From contig CAVUFH010000002.1 in the NCBI GenBank assembly GCA_963740835.1, forward strand, positions 744,001-808,000: 64,000 nucleotides of DNA. Direction: 5' to 3'. The notes beneath the pieces were generated by a model. That model was not told the DNA's origin and did no database searches. It worked only from the letters and a program-made list of their open reading frames with translations. A program made the translations under genes and the position numbers. This DNA comes from CAVUFH01 sp963740835. Its GTDB lineage: Bacteria; Actinomycetota; Acidimicrobiia; IMCC26256; PALSA-610. Shown here piece by piece: positions 30,673 through 38,989 of this stretch (its first letter is position 1; every line of letters starts with the position of its first letter).

Positions 30673-31503
30673 TCAGAGCCGGCCCGGGTAGCCGCCGCCG
30701 AATCCCGTGTCCCGATCTTCGTCGGTTCGGCCGGGGCCGAGCGGTGACGGTGGCAGCGCGTTGCGCAACGCGAGCGCGAGCAGCGCGCCCGCGGCGAACC
30801 CGCCGACGTGCGCGAGCCACGCGACGCCTTCGTTCGGGTTCGTGAAGAACTGCGTCACGAACCAGATGCCGAGCACAACCGCGGCGGGGAGCTCGAACAG
30901 GCCGAGGAAGAACACGATCGGCACGAAGCTGAGCACGCGCGCGTGCGGCCACCAGACGATGTACGCGCCCATGACGCCGGCGATGGCACCGGACGCACCG
31001 ATCGTCGGAACCGTCGAGCTCGCGTTGAAGGCGACGTGGGTTGCGGTCGCGACGACACCCATCGCCAGGTAGAAGAAGAGGTACCAGATCGACCCGAAGC
31101 GATCTTCGACGTTGTTACCGAAGATCCACAGAAACAGCATGTTGCCCAGCACGTGCAGGATCGAGCCGTGCATGAACATCGCGAAGAGCACCGCGAGCCA
31201 GATGTTCTTGTTCGGGAACACCTCCTGTTGCGCGGCCGGGTCCGTCGCAGGCACGTTCGGCGCGCACTGTTGCGTGACGAACTGGGCGACGGTCAGCGGG
31301 TGGTCGTGCGTGAGCTCGCAAGGGATCGCGGCATACCGGTAGGTGAACTCGTCGGCCGCGCTCAGTCCTCGGATGATCGGACTCGGCGCCGACTCCTTCG
31401 GGAGCTGTATCGCGAAGAAGACGAAGAGGTTGACCGCGATGAGCACGAGCGTCATCACGGGCGCTCGCCGCGTCGGGTTCTCGTCACGGATCGGGATGAC
31501 CAT
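30673..31503 (-). CDS. rhomboid family intramembrane serine protease
   Basis: The 276-aa protein has six or seven membrane segments and the rhomboid catalytic dyad: Ser171 in TIGASGAIAGVMGAY and His232 in WLAHVGGFAAGALLA. The oxyanion Asn region HGSILHVLGNMLFLWIFG (112-129) is also present. It cleaves membrane proteins within the bilayer. A periplasmic-side insert at residues 45-95 with two Cys (61 and 80) lies between segments 1 and 2. The C-terminal 30 residues are a soluble Gly/Arg-rich tail. Confidence 0.93.
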   Translation of the reverse strand: MVIPIRDENPTRRAPVMTLVLIAVNLFVFFAIQLPKESAPSPIIRGLSAADEFTYRYAAIPCELTHDHPLTVAQFVTQQCAPNVPATDPAAQQEVFPNKNIWLAVLFAMFMHGSILHVLGNMLFLWIFGNNVEDRFGSIWYLFFYLAMGVVATATHVAFNASSTVPTIGASGAIAGVMGAYIVWWPHARVLSFVPIVFFLGLFELPAAVVLGIWFVTQFFTNPNEGVAWLAHVGGFAAGALLALALRNALPPSPLGPGRTDEDRDTGFGGGYPGRL

Positions 31504-31585
31504 GGATGCCTCGGCGGTGGGTGCCGGACCGCAAGTTGGGAGGGTAGGTGCCCTAGGCTCAGGCGCCGACGGAAAGGGCGAGACG

Positions 31586-31951
31586 ATGCCGCAATCTCCC
31601 GACTGGAAGCGCTACCTCGAAGCGGGGATGCAGTTCACCGAGCTGCGGCGCTCGCAGGCGCGTGCGGTCGCGGGCGACCTGGTCAACCACGGCCAACTGG
31701 CCCGGGACCAGGTCTCGGGCGCGGTCGACGAGATCATCGCGATGAGCCGGCGACGCAGTGAAGCGCTCACAGGCATCGTGCGCGCCGAGGTCGCCCGGCA
31801 ACTGTCGTCGCTGGGCCTCGCGACGCAGGCCGATCTCCAACGCCTCGAACACAAGTTGAACTCGACGGTGAAGAAGACCGCCGATCGGGCCGCGAAGAAA
31901 GCGACGAAGACCACCGCCGCCAAGAAGGCCGCGGCGAAGAAGGCGGGCTGA
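31586..31951 (+). CDS. small helical protein with Lys/Ala-rich tail (phasin-like)
   Basis: A 121-aa, all-helical protein: YLEAGMQFTELRRSQARAVA, then heptad-rich segments up to residue 95, followed by a basic tail of KKA repeats (RAAKKATKTTAAKKAAAKKAG). Proteins of this shape are found just upstream of tlyA in actinobacteria and are often named phasin-like. The tail resembles histone-like DNA- or polyphosphate-binding tails. The ATG is preceded by GGAAAGGGCGAG; a TAGGCT -10 at 31554-31559 gives a short leader. The function is unknown. Confidence 0.7.
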   Translation: MPQSPDWKRYLEAGMQFTELRRSQARAVAGDLVNHGQLARDQVSGAVDEIIAMSRRRSEALTGIVRAEVARQLSSLGLATQADLQRLEHKLNSTVKKTADRAAKKATKTTAAKKAAAKKAG

Positions 31952-31959
31952 CCGCGGCC

Positions 31960-32757
31960 GTGCGCCGGAGGCTCGACGCCGAGCTGGTCCGGCGCGGACT
32001 CGCGACGAGCCGGGCCGGTGCGGTCGAGGCCGTGACGCAAGGTCGCGTGCTCGTGGCCGGCGCGCCCGCGACGAGTCCGGCGCGCCAGGTCGCCGCCGAC
32101 GAACCGATCGCGCTGTCCGCACCCGACGCACCGTTCGTTTCGCGCGGCGGTCGCAAGCTCGAGGCCGCGCTCGCCGCGTTCGCGGTCGACCCGAAGGGTC
32201 GTTGGTGCGTCGACGTCGGCGCGTCCACGGGCGGCTTCACCGACTGCCTGCTGCAGCACGGTGCCCGCCACGTGTTCGCGATCGACGTCGGGCGCGGACA
32301 ACTCGCCTGGACGTTGCGAAACGACGCGCGCGTCACCGTCATGGAACGGACGAACGTGCGCATGCTCGCGGCTGGCGCGCTCGTCCCGTTCCCGGACCTG
32401 TGTGTCGTCGACGTCTCGTTCATCTCGCTGCGCACGGTCGCGCCGCACCTGCTCGAACTCACGGCGCCGGACTCCGACTACTTGTTGCTCGTGAAGCCGC
32501 AGTTCGAGGCGGGCCGGGCGCGCGTCGGCAAGGGCGGGATCGTCCGCGATCTCGATGTGCGCGTCGAGGTCGTCGGCGAAGTCCTCGCCGGCCTCACCGA
32601 GCGCGGCCTCGGCGTGCGGGGATTGATCGGCTCGCCGATCACTGGCGCCAACGGCAACGTCGAGTTCCTCGTGCACGCGCGTCGCAATGGACCCGTCGGC
32701 GACCCGGCACTGCTCGATGCCGGCGAGATCGCGGCGGTTGTCCGCGGTGCCGCGTGA
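31960..32757 (+). CDS. tlyA: TlyA family rRNA (cytidine-2'-O)-methyltransferase
   Basis: TlyA methylates 2'-OH groups of C1409 in 16S and C1920 in 23S rRNA; its loss gives capreomycin resistance. The 265-aa protein has an N-terminal S4 domain (RRLDAELVRRGLATSRAGAVEAV, 2-24), the SAM loop CVDVGASTGGFTDCLLQ (83-99), VVDVSFISLRTV and LVKPQFEAGR, the FtsJ-like catalytic Lys region. Position 1920 lies in helix 69, only 11 nt from the intron insertion site in this genome. The GTG start follows the phasin-like gene by 8 nt. Confidence 0.93.
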   Translation: MRRRLDAELVRRGLATSRAGAVEAVTQGRVLVAGAPATSPARQVAADEPIALSAPDAPFVSRGGRKLEAALAAFAVDPKGRWCVDVGASTGGFTDCLLQHGARHVFAIDVGRGQLAWTLRNDARVTVMERTNVRMLAAGALVPFPDLCVVDVSFISLRTVAPHLLELTAPDSDYLLLVKPQFEAGRARVGKGGIVRDLDVRVEVVGEVLAGLTERGLGVRGLIGSPITGANGNVEFLVHARRNGPVGDPALLDAGEIAAVVRGAA

Positions 32758-33614
32758 GTGCGCTCCGGCGGGTCGGCCTCGTGCCGCACCGCGACCGTCC
32801 ACTCGCCCACACGCTCGCGCTCGCCGCGGCCGAATGGTTCCGCGACCGTGACGTCGAGGTCCGGTTACCGAAGGCCGAAGCGGAAGCCGCGTCGCTCGCG
32901 CACCTCGGTGTCGACCCGGACGCGTTCATCGCCGATCTCGACCTCGTGATCTCGATCGGCGGCGACGGCACCATGTTGCACACGGTGCAGCTCGTCTACC
33001 CCGCGTCGGTCCCGGTGCTCGGCGTAAACGCGGGCCAGCTCGGATACCTCACCGCGCTCGAGCCAGAGGAGCTCGAGCCCGCGCTGCCACGTTTGCTCGC
33101 GGGCGATTTCACCGTCTCCGAACGCATGATGCTCGAGGTCGTGTTCACCACCAACGCCGCGGTGCGCAGCGAGTTCGCACTGAACGAGGCGGTCCTCGAG
33201 CGCCAGATGTCCGGCCACCTCGTGCGTTTCGACCTCGCGATCAACGGGTCCGCGTTCACCACCTACGCAGCCGACGGCATCATCGTCGCGACGCCGACCG
33301 GTTCGACCGCGTACTCGTTCTCGGTGCGGGGCCCGATCGCGTCGCCCGCGCTGCGTTGCCTGTTGCTCACACCGATCTCGCCGCACATGTTGTTCGACCG
33401 GACGCTGGTGCTCGCCGAGCACGAGGAGCTCGATTTCGTCGTCGCAGGCGGCCGCGAGGCCGTGTGCACCATGGACGGCCGGCACGTCACCGTGCTCGAA
33501 CCGGGCGACCGCGTGACTTGCCGGGCCGCGGCCGAACCCTTGCGCCTCGTGCAACTGCGGTCGCGCGATTTCCACCAGATCCTCAAGGCGAAGTTCGCGC
33601 TCCCGGACCGCTGA
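32754..33614 (+). CDS. nadK: NAD kinase
   Basis: NadK makes NADP from NAD and ATP or polyphosphate. The 286-aa protein has SIGGDGTMLHT (67-77), LGVNAGQLGYL, FALNEAVLER and ADGIIVATPTGSTAYS, the four blocks of the active site. The start is the GTG overlapping the tlyA stop and the stop overlaps the recN ATG (TGATG), so the cluster tlyA-nadK-recN is tightly coupled, as in Mycobacterium. Confidence 0.96.
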   Translation: MSALRRVGLVPHRDRPLAHTLALAAAEWFRDRDVEVRLPKAEAEAASLAHLGVDPDAFIADLDLVISIGGDGTMLHTVQLVYPASVPVLGVNAGQLGYLTALEPEELEPALPRLLAGDFTVSERMMLEVVFTTNAAVRSEFALNEAVLERQMSGHLVRFDLAINGSAFTTYAADGIIVATPTGSTAYSFSVRGPIASPALRCLLLTPISPHMLFDRTLVLAEHEELDFVVAGGREAVCTMDGRHVTVLEPGDRVTCRAAAEPLRLVQLRSRDFHQILKAKFALPDR

Positions 33615-35246
33615 TGCTGCACGAACTGCGCGTCGAGAACCTGGGCATCATCGAGGAGATCCTGGTGCCGCTCGGGGCGGGCATGACCGTGATCACCGGC
33701 GAGACCGGCGCGGGCAAGACGCTGCTGGTGGACGCGCTCGAGCTGTTGTGCGGAGGGCGGGCCGATCCGAGCGCGGTGCGGGAGGGCGCCGACGAGGCGC
33801 GCGTCGAGGGCCGGTTCACGCTCGCCGACTCCGATGATCCGGACGAAGTCGTCCTCGCCCGCGTGATCCCCGTCGTGGGCCGCAGCCGCGGGTACGTCAA
33901 CGGCCGGCTCGCGACTGCAAGCGAGCTCGCGGACTTGGGTCGCCGGCTCGTCGACCTGCACGGTCAGCACGCGCATCAGTCGCTGCTCGCGCCGGTCGAA
34001 CAACGCGCGCTCCTCGACCGCGCGGGTGGGGAGCGTGCGGCGGGCGCGCGCGGGCGCGTGCGCGACGCGCGTCACGAAGTGCGCCGCATCGATGAGGAAC
34101 TTGCGGGTCTGGGCGGCGACGAACGCGCGCGTGCGCGCGAGATCGACCTGTTGCGCTACCAGCTCGCCGAGATCGACGCGGCCGAGATCACCGGTGCGCG
34201 TGAAGCCGAGACGCTCACCGCGGAAGCCGACGTCCTGGCCGATGCCGAAGCCCATCGTGACGCGCTCGCGGCGGCGTACGAGACGCTCGAAGGTGCCGCC
34301 GAGGACGCCGTGGGCCGGGCCGCAGGCGAGCTCGCGGGCCGCGCGCCCTTCTCCGTCATTGCGGATCGGCTGCACACCTTGCAGGCGGAGATCGCGGAGA
34401 CCGCGCGCGAGGTCCGCATGACGCTCGAATCGGTCGTCATCGATCCGGAGCGGCTCGCCAGTGTGCAGGCCCGCCGGGCACACCTGCAGGAGCTGACCCG
34501 GAAGTACGGCCCCGGGCTCGCCGAGGTGCTCGAGTACCGGACCGAGATCGCGGACGCGCCTCGACGAGCTCGAGAGCCACGACGCCCGGGCGGCCGCCCT
34601 CGACGAGGGGCGCACGGCCGCGGTCACCGGGGCCCGGCGCGCCGCCGCGGAACTGACGGCACTGCGCAAGCAGGCGGCCGGGCCGCTCGCGGTGGCCGTC
34701 ACCGACCAGCTCCGGGACCTCGCCATGCCCCGCGCAACGTTCGTGGTCGAGCTCAGCGCGGCCGAGCTCTCGGACGACGGCGCCGACGACGTGGCGTTCG
34801 TGCTGGCGCCGAATCCGGGCGAACCGCCCCGCCCGCTGGCCCGGGCCGCGTCCGGCGGCGAGCTCTCCCGCGCGATGCTGGCGCTCCGAGTCGTGTTGTC
34901 GGAGGCGCCGCCGACGCTCGTGTTCGACGAGGTCGACGCGGGGATCGGTGGGGAAGCGGGGTCCGCGGTCGGGCGGGCGTTGGCCGGGCTGGGAGGTCAC
35001 CATCAAGTGCTGTGCGTGACGCACCTGCCGCAGGTCGCCGCGTTCGCGGACGCGCACGTCGCGGTCTCGAAGTCCGAGCAGCGCGGCCGGACCCGCGCCT
35101 CCGCCGCACTGTTGCTCGACGACGCGCGGGTCGCGGAGCTCGCGCGGATGCTCGCGGGCGAGCTCGACTCGGACCACGCCCGGGAGCACGCGCGCGAGTT
35201 GGTGGCGCGCGCCGCCACCGTGCGGGCCAAGGCGCGCGCCCGGTGA
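33614..35246 (+). pseudogene. recN: DNA repair protein RecN, frameshifted
   Basis: RecN is an SMC-like ATPase for double-strand break repair. The first frame has MLHELRVENLGIIEEI, Walker A TGETGAGKT (28-36), VDLHGQHAHQSLL and a long coiled-coil section up to about codon 315. Near 34559 one base shift moves the sense to the next frame (LDELESHDARAAALDEG), which holds the ABC signature ASGGELSRAMLALRVVL and Walker B LVFDEVDAGIGG and ends at 35246. The rejoined protein is about 543 aa, normal for RecN. A sequence error is likely because both ATPase halves are intact. Confidence 0.9.
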
Positions 35247-36406
35247 AGCTGCGCCGGCGCGTCGGCGCCGAGCCACAGGTCGTGCAAGGGATCGCCCGCG
35301 TCGACCGCCGCACGAAGGACCTCGCCAAACGCATCGGGAAGGGCGAGATCGCCGTGATCGATCATCGTGACATCGACCGCATCGCGGGCGAGTCGCTCGT
35401 CGCCGCGGGCGTCGGTGCGGTGGTGAACGCGAACATGTCGATCTCCGGCCGCTACCCGAACGGTGGCCCCATCCGGATCGTGAGGGGCGGCATCCCGCTG
35501 TTCGACGACGTCGGCCACGACGTGATGGATCGGATCCGCGACGGCGACCTCATCGAGCTGCGCGACGGCGCGGTGTGGCGCGACGGCGAGAAGCTCGCGA
35601 GCGGCGAGCAGTTGGAGGTCGACGACATCGAAGCGCGCATGGACGATGCGCGGCAGATGATCGGTGTCGAACTGCGGCACTTCGCCGAGAACACGCTCGA
35701 GTACATGCAGCGGGAAGCCGAGCTCACGTTCGAACCGCTCGTGCTCCCGCCGCTCGGCGTCGAGATCCGCGGTCGGCACGCGGTCGTCGTCGTGCGCGGG
35801 CACGACTACCGGCACGACCTGCGAACTTTGCGGCCCTACATCAAGGAGTATCAACCGGTGCTCATCGCGGTCGACGGTGGTGCCGATGCGCTGCTCGAAG
35901 TCGGGCTGAAGCCCGACATCATCATCGGCGACTTCGACTCGCTCTCCGACCGCGCGTGGGACTGCGGCGCGCAACTCGTGCACCACGTCCACCCGGACGG
36001 GCGCGGGCCGGGCCGCGAGGAGCTCCTTGCAAAGGGTGCGCAGTACGACGAGTTCGTGGCCGAGGGTATGAGCGAAGACGTCGCGATGCTGCTCGCGTAC
36101 GAAGCGGGCGCGACGCTGATCGTCGCAGTCGGGACGCATGCGACGATGGTCGAGTTCCTCGACAAGGGCCGGCCGGGCATGGCCTCTACATTTCTCACCC
36201 GTCTGCGCCTCGGCCCGGTGCTCGTCGACGCCAAGGGCGTGAGCCGGCTGTACGAAGGCCGGATCCGCCGTCGAGACATGTTGTTGCTGGTCGCGTCGGC
36301 ACTGGCGGCGATGGTCGTGATGGCGATCGCTTCGGAGTCACTGCGCACCTTCCTCGACGGCTTCCGCTTGTGGTTCGAGGATCTGTGGCACTCGGTCACG
36401 GGCTGA
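35243..36406 (+). CDS. steA: SteA-like cytokinesis protein with thiamine-pyrophosphokinase-like fold
   Basis: A 387-aa protein from the GTG overlapping recN. It starts with a double-psi-like segment (GIARVDRRTKDLAKRIGKGEIAVIDHRDIDRI) and then the conserved NMSISGRYPNGGP block. The middle (LIAVDGGADALLEVGLKPDIIIGDFDSLSD) looks like the catalytic site of thiamine pyrophosphokinases. One membrane segment follows near the C-terminus (MLLLVASALAAMVVMAIA). In Corynebacterium SteA and SteB control the peptidoglycan hydrolase RipA in cell separation. The adjacent mctB/steB homologue supports this. Confidence 0.85.
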   Translation: MKLRRRVGAEPQVVQGIARVDRRTKDLAKRIGKGEIAVIDHRDIDRIAGESLVAAGVGAVVNANMSISGRYPNGGPIRIVRGGIPLFDDVGHDVMDRIRDGDLIELRDGAVWRDGEKLASGEQLEVDDIEARMDDARQMIGVELRHFAENTLEYMQREAELTFEPLVLPPLGVEIRGRHAVVVVRGHDYRHDLRTLRPYIKEYQPVLIAVDGGADALLEVGLKPDIIIGDFDSLSDRAWDCGAQLVHHVHPDGRGPGREELLAKGAQYDEFVAEGMSEDVAMLLAYEAGATLIVAVGTHATMVEFLDKGRPGMASTFLTRLRLGPVLVDAKGVSRLYEGRIRRRDMLLLVASALAAMVVMAIASESLRTFLDGFRLWFEDLWHSVTG

Positions 36407-36440
36407 TCGCAGTCCGACTTCTAGGCTCATCCGCACCACC

Positions 36441-37391
36441 ATGGTCAATTTCCGGTTCCACCTCGTCTCGCTGATCGCCGTCTTCCTCGCCCTCGGGCTC
36501 GGCATCCTCACTGGCTCCGCGGTCGTGAACCAGGCCACCGTGCAGACGATCCGGCGCGAGATCAGAGACGTGCGCGCCGAGGTCAACAACCTGCGCAGCG
36601 CGAACGGTCAGTTGAAGGACAACCTGAACCGTTCGAACGCGTTCCTCGCCGACTCCGCCGCCTATGCGGTGGACGGCCGGCTCATCGACGTGCCGGTCGC
36701 GGTGCTCGCCGAGCGGGGCGTCAGCGGCGACGACGTGAACGACACGATCACGCTGGTGCGCGCGGCCGGGGCGGTCGCGCCTGCGATCGTGTGGCTCGAG
36801 AGCAAGTGGAAGCTCGGCGACGACAGCGACGTCCAAGCGCTGCGCGATGCCACCGACCTCTCCGGTGGCGCAAACTCCGTGCGCCAGCGCGCGCTCGACG
36901 AGCTCGCGTTGCGGCTCACGTCACCGCCGATCGCACCGGTTCCCGGCGAAGCGCCCGCCCCGGACCTCCTGAGGCGGCTCTCGGACGCGGGCTTCATCTC
37001 GATCGATCCCGGCAACGCCGACCTGGCGACGTTCCCGCCGACACCGGCCCGGGCGCTGCTGATCACGGGGACGCAGAGCAACTTCGCGGGCACCGACATA
37101 ACGGCCGACACCGCGCAGGCGCTGGTGAACGCGACCGCCCCAACCGTCGCGGGCGAGGTCTACGTCCAGCAGGACGGGAGCGACGCGCCGCAGCGCGGCG
37201 ACGCGGTGGCGAAGGTTCGGGCCAAGGACACGCTCGGCTCGGTGGTGTCGACCGTCGACGATCTCGAGCTGGTCCAGGGTCAGGTTGCGGCGGTGCTGGC
37301 GCTGCAGGAGCTCGGCGCGGGCACGGTCGGCCACTATGGCTACGGCGACGGCGCGTCCTCGAGCCTGCCCCGGGCCCAGAAGAGTTCGTGA
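36441..37391 (+). CDS. mctB: MctB/SteB family membrane-anchored protein
   Basis: The 316-aa protein has a single N-terminal membrane anchor (FHLVSLIAVFLALGLGILTGSAVV, residues 6-29), a coiled coil (REIRDVRAEVNNLRSANGQLKDNLNR) and a large outer domain with ARALLITGTQSNF. In Mycobacterium this family was named for copper transport; the Corynebacterium homologue SteB partners with SteA in daughter-cell separation. The gene order steA-mctB-murJ favours an envelope role. A TAGGCT -10 ends 13 nt before the ATG. The stop overlaps murJ (GTGA). Confidence 0.85.
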   Translation: MVNFRFHLVSLIAVFLALGLGILTGSAVVNQATVQTIRREIRDVRAEVNNLRSANGQLKDNLNRSNAFLADSAAYAVDGRLIDVPVAVLAERGVSGDDVNDTITLVRAAGAVAPAIVWLESKWKLGDDSDVQALRDATDLSGGANSVRQRALDELALRLTSPPIAPVPGEAPAPDLLRRLSDAGFISIDPGNADLATFPPTPARALLITGTQSNFAGTDITADTAQALVNATAPTVAGEVYVQQDGSDAPQRGDAVAKVRAKDTLGSVVSTVDDLELVQGQVAAVLALQELGAGTVGHYGYGDGASSSLPRAQKSS

Positions 37392-38989
37392 AGGTGCGCG
37401 TGAGGGTGAAGCGGCGGGGTGCCGCGCCCGGACCGTCGTGGACCGGCGCGGCGACGCGTATGGGCGCGGTCACGGCGGTGTCGCGCGCGTTCGGATTCGT
37501 CCGGGTCCTCGTTGTCGCGGCCGTGCTGGGCACGACGTTCCTCGGCAACGCGTTCCAGGCCGCGAACTCCGTGTCGAACGTGCTGTTCGAGCTGGTGGCG
37601 GCGGGCGCGTTGTCGGCGGTGCTCGTTCCGACGTTCGTGACGCTGCTCGAGCGGGGAGACGACGAAGAAGCGGACCGGCTCGCGAGCGGGCTGCTGGGCC
37701 TCGCGCTCCTGGGGCTCGGCCTGCTCACGCTGATCGGCGTGATCTTCGCGCCGCTGATCGCCCGCGTCCTCACGGTCGGTGTCGCCAATGACGCGGTCGC
37801 CGCGCAGCAACGAGCGCTCGAGACGTACCTGCTCCGCTGGTTCCTCCCGCAGATCGTGCTCTACGCGTGGGGCGCGATCGCGACCGCGCTCCTGTACGCG
37901 CGGCGCCGGTTCTCGATCACCGCCGCGGCCCCGATCGGCAACACCATGGTGATGGTCGTCGCGTTGATCGTCTTCCGGATCGTGGCCGGTCCCGATCCGA
38001 CGTTGCGGCTCACCGATACAGAGCGGTTGTTGCTCGCGGTCGCCGGGACCGGCGGTGTCATCGCCTTCGTCGGGATCCTTTGCTTCGCGGCGCGGCAGAG
38101 CGGCTTCTCATTGCGGCCGCGTTGGCTCGGCCGCCACGCCGGTCTCGGGCGGCTGCTGCGGCTCTCGGGTTGGGGTGCGCTGCTGAACGCGAACACCGGA
38201 TTGCTCCTCGGCGCCGCGATCATCGTCGGCGGTTCCGTGGCAGGCGGCGTCGTGGCGTACCAGGTGGCGTTCGTGTTCTTCCTCGCGCCGTACGCCATCC
38301 TCGCCCAGCCGATCCTGACCGCGATCCTGCCGGAACTCGCACTCGAGGTGGCCGGCGGCGACATGCGCGCGTTCACCGCGTCGGTGCGCGCCGCGCTCGA
38401 CCGGATGGGCGTCCTCGTGGTGCCGGTCTCCGCCGCGCTCGTCGCGCTCGCGCTCCCGACGATGCGCGTCGTCGTGTTCGGACGCGCCGCGGGAACCGGG
38501 GTCGAGCTGCTCGCCGCGAGCCTTGCGTCGCTCGCGCTCGGCCTCTACCCCTACGGCGTGTTCTTGTTGCTGGCGCGGGCTTACTACGCGCTCGACGACA
38601 GTCGCACGCCTGCGTTTGCCGCGATCGCTTCCGCGTGCGTCGGTGTCGCAACGATGGTGGGGCTGGCCGCGGTGACGCACGGCGCGGCCCGCGTCGCCGC
38701 GCTCGGCATCGGCCACACTGTCGCATACACCGTGGGCGCGGGCATCCTCGGGTTCGGTCTCGTGCACCGCGCCGGTGGGGGCCTCACGCCGCGCCACCTC
38801 GGGTTGGTCATCGCGTATTCGAGCGTGCTTGCCGCGCTGGCGTGGCTCGCGATGCGCGCCCTGGACCCGCACACGCGCGCGGCGACGTTCGTCGCACTGG
38901 CGGTCGTGGGAAGCGCCGGTCTCATCGCCTATGGGGTCGTCGCTCGGCGTTGGCTGCACCCGGTCGATCCGATCGGCGCGGCCGCGTGA
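37388..38989 (+). CDS. murJ: lipid II flippase MurJ
   Basis: MurJ flips lipid-linked peptidoglycan precursor across the membrane. The 533-aa protein has 14 predicted membrane segments and the family start GAVTAVSRAFGFVRVLVVAAVLGTTFLGNAFQAANSVSN, with the conserved Arg in SRAFGFVR, then FELVAAGALSAVLVPTF. Unlike the mycobacterial protein it lacks the C-terminal kinase-like and extracellular domains; it ends shortly after the last helix. It is coupled to mctB upstream and to the next envelope gene downstream. Confidence 0.93.
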   Translation: MKVRVRVKRRGAAPGPSWTGAATRMGAVTAVSRAFGFVRVLVVAAVLGTTFLGNAFQAANSVSNVLFELVAAGALSAVLVPTFVTLLERGDDEEADRLASGLLGLALLGLGLLTLIGVIFAPLIARVLTVGVANDAVAAQQRALETYLLRWFLPQIVLYAWGAIATALLYARRRFSITAAAPIGNTMVMVVALIVFRIVAGPDPTLRLTDTERLLLAVAGTGGVIAFVGILCFAARQSGFSLRPRWLGRHAGLGRLLRLSGWGALLNANTGLLLGAAIIVGGSVAGGVVAYQVAFVFFLAPYAILAQPILTAILPELALEVAGGDMRAFTASVRAALDRMGVLVVPVSAALVALALPTMRVVVFGRAAGTGVELLAASLASLALGLYPYGVFLLLARAYYALDDSRTPAFAAIASACVGVATMVGLAAVTHGAARVAALGIGHTVAYTVGAGILGFGLVHRAGGGLTPRHLGLVIAYSSVLAALAWLAMRALDPHTRAATFVALAVVGSAGLIAYGVVARRWLHPVDPIGAAA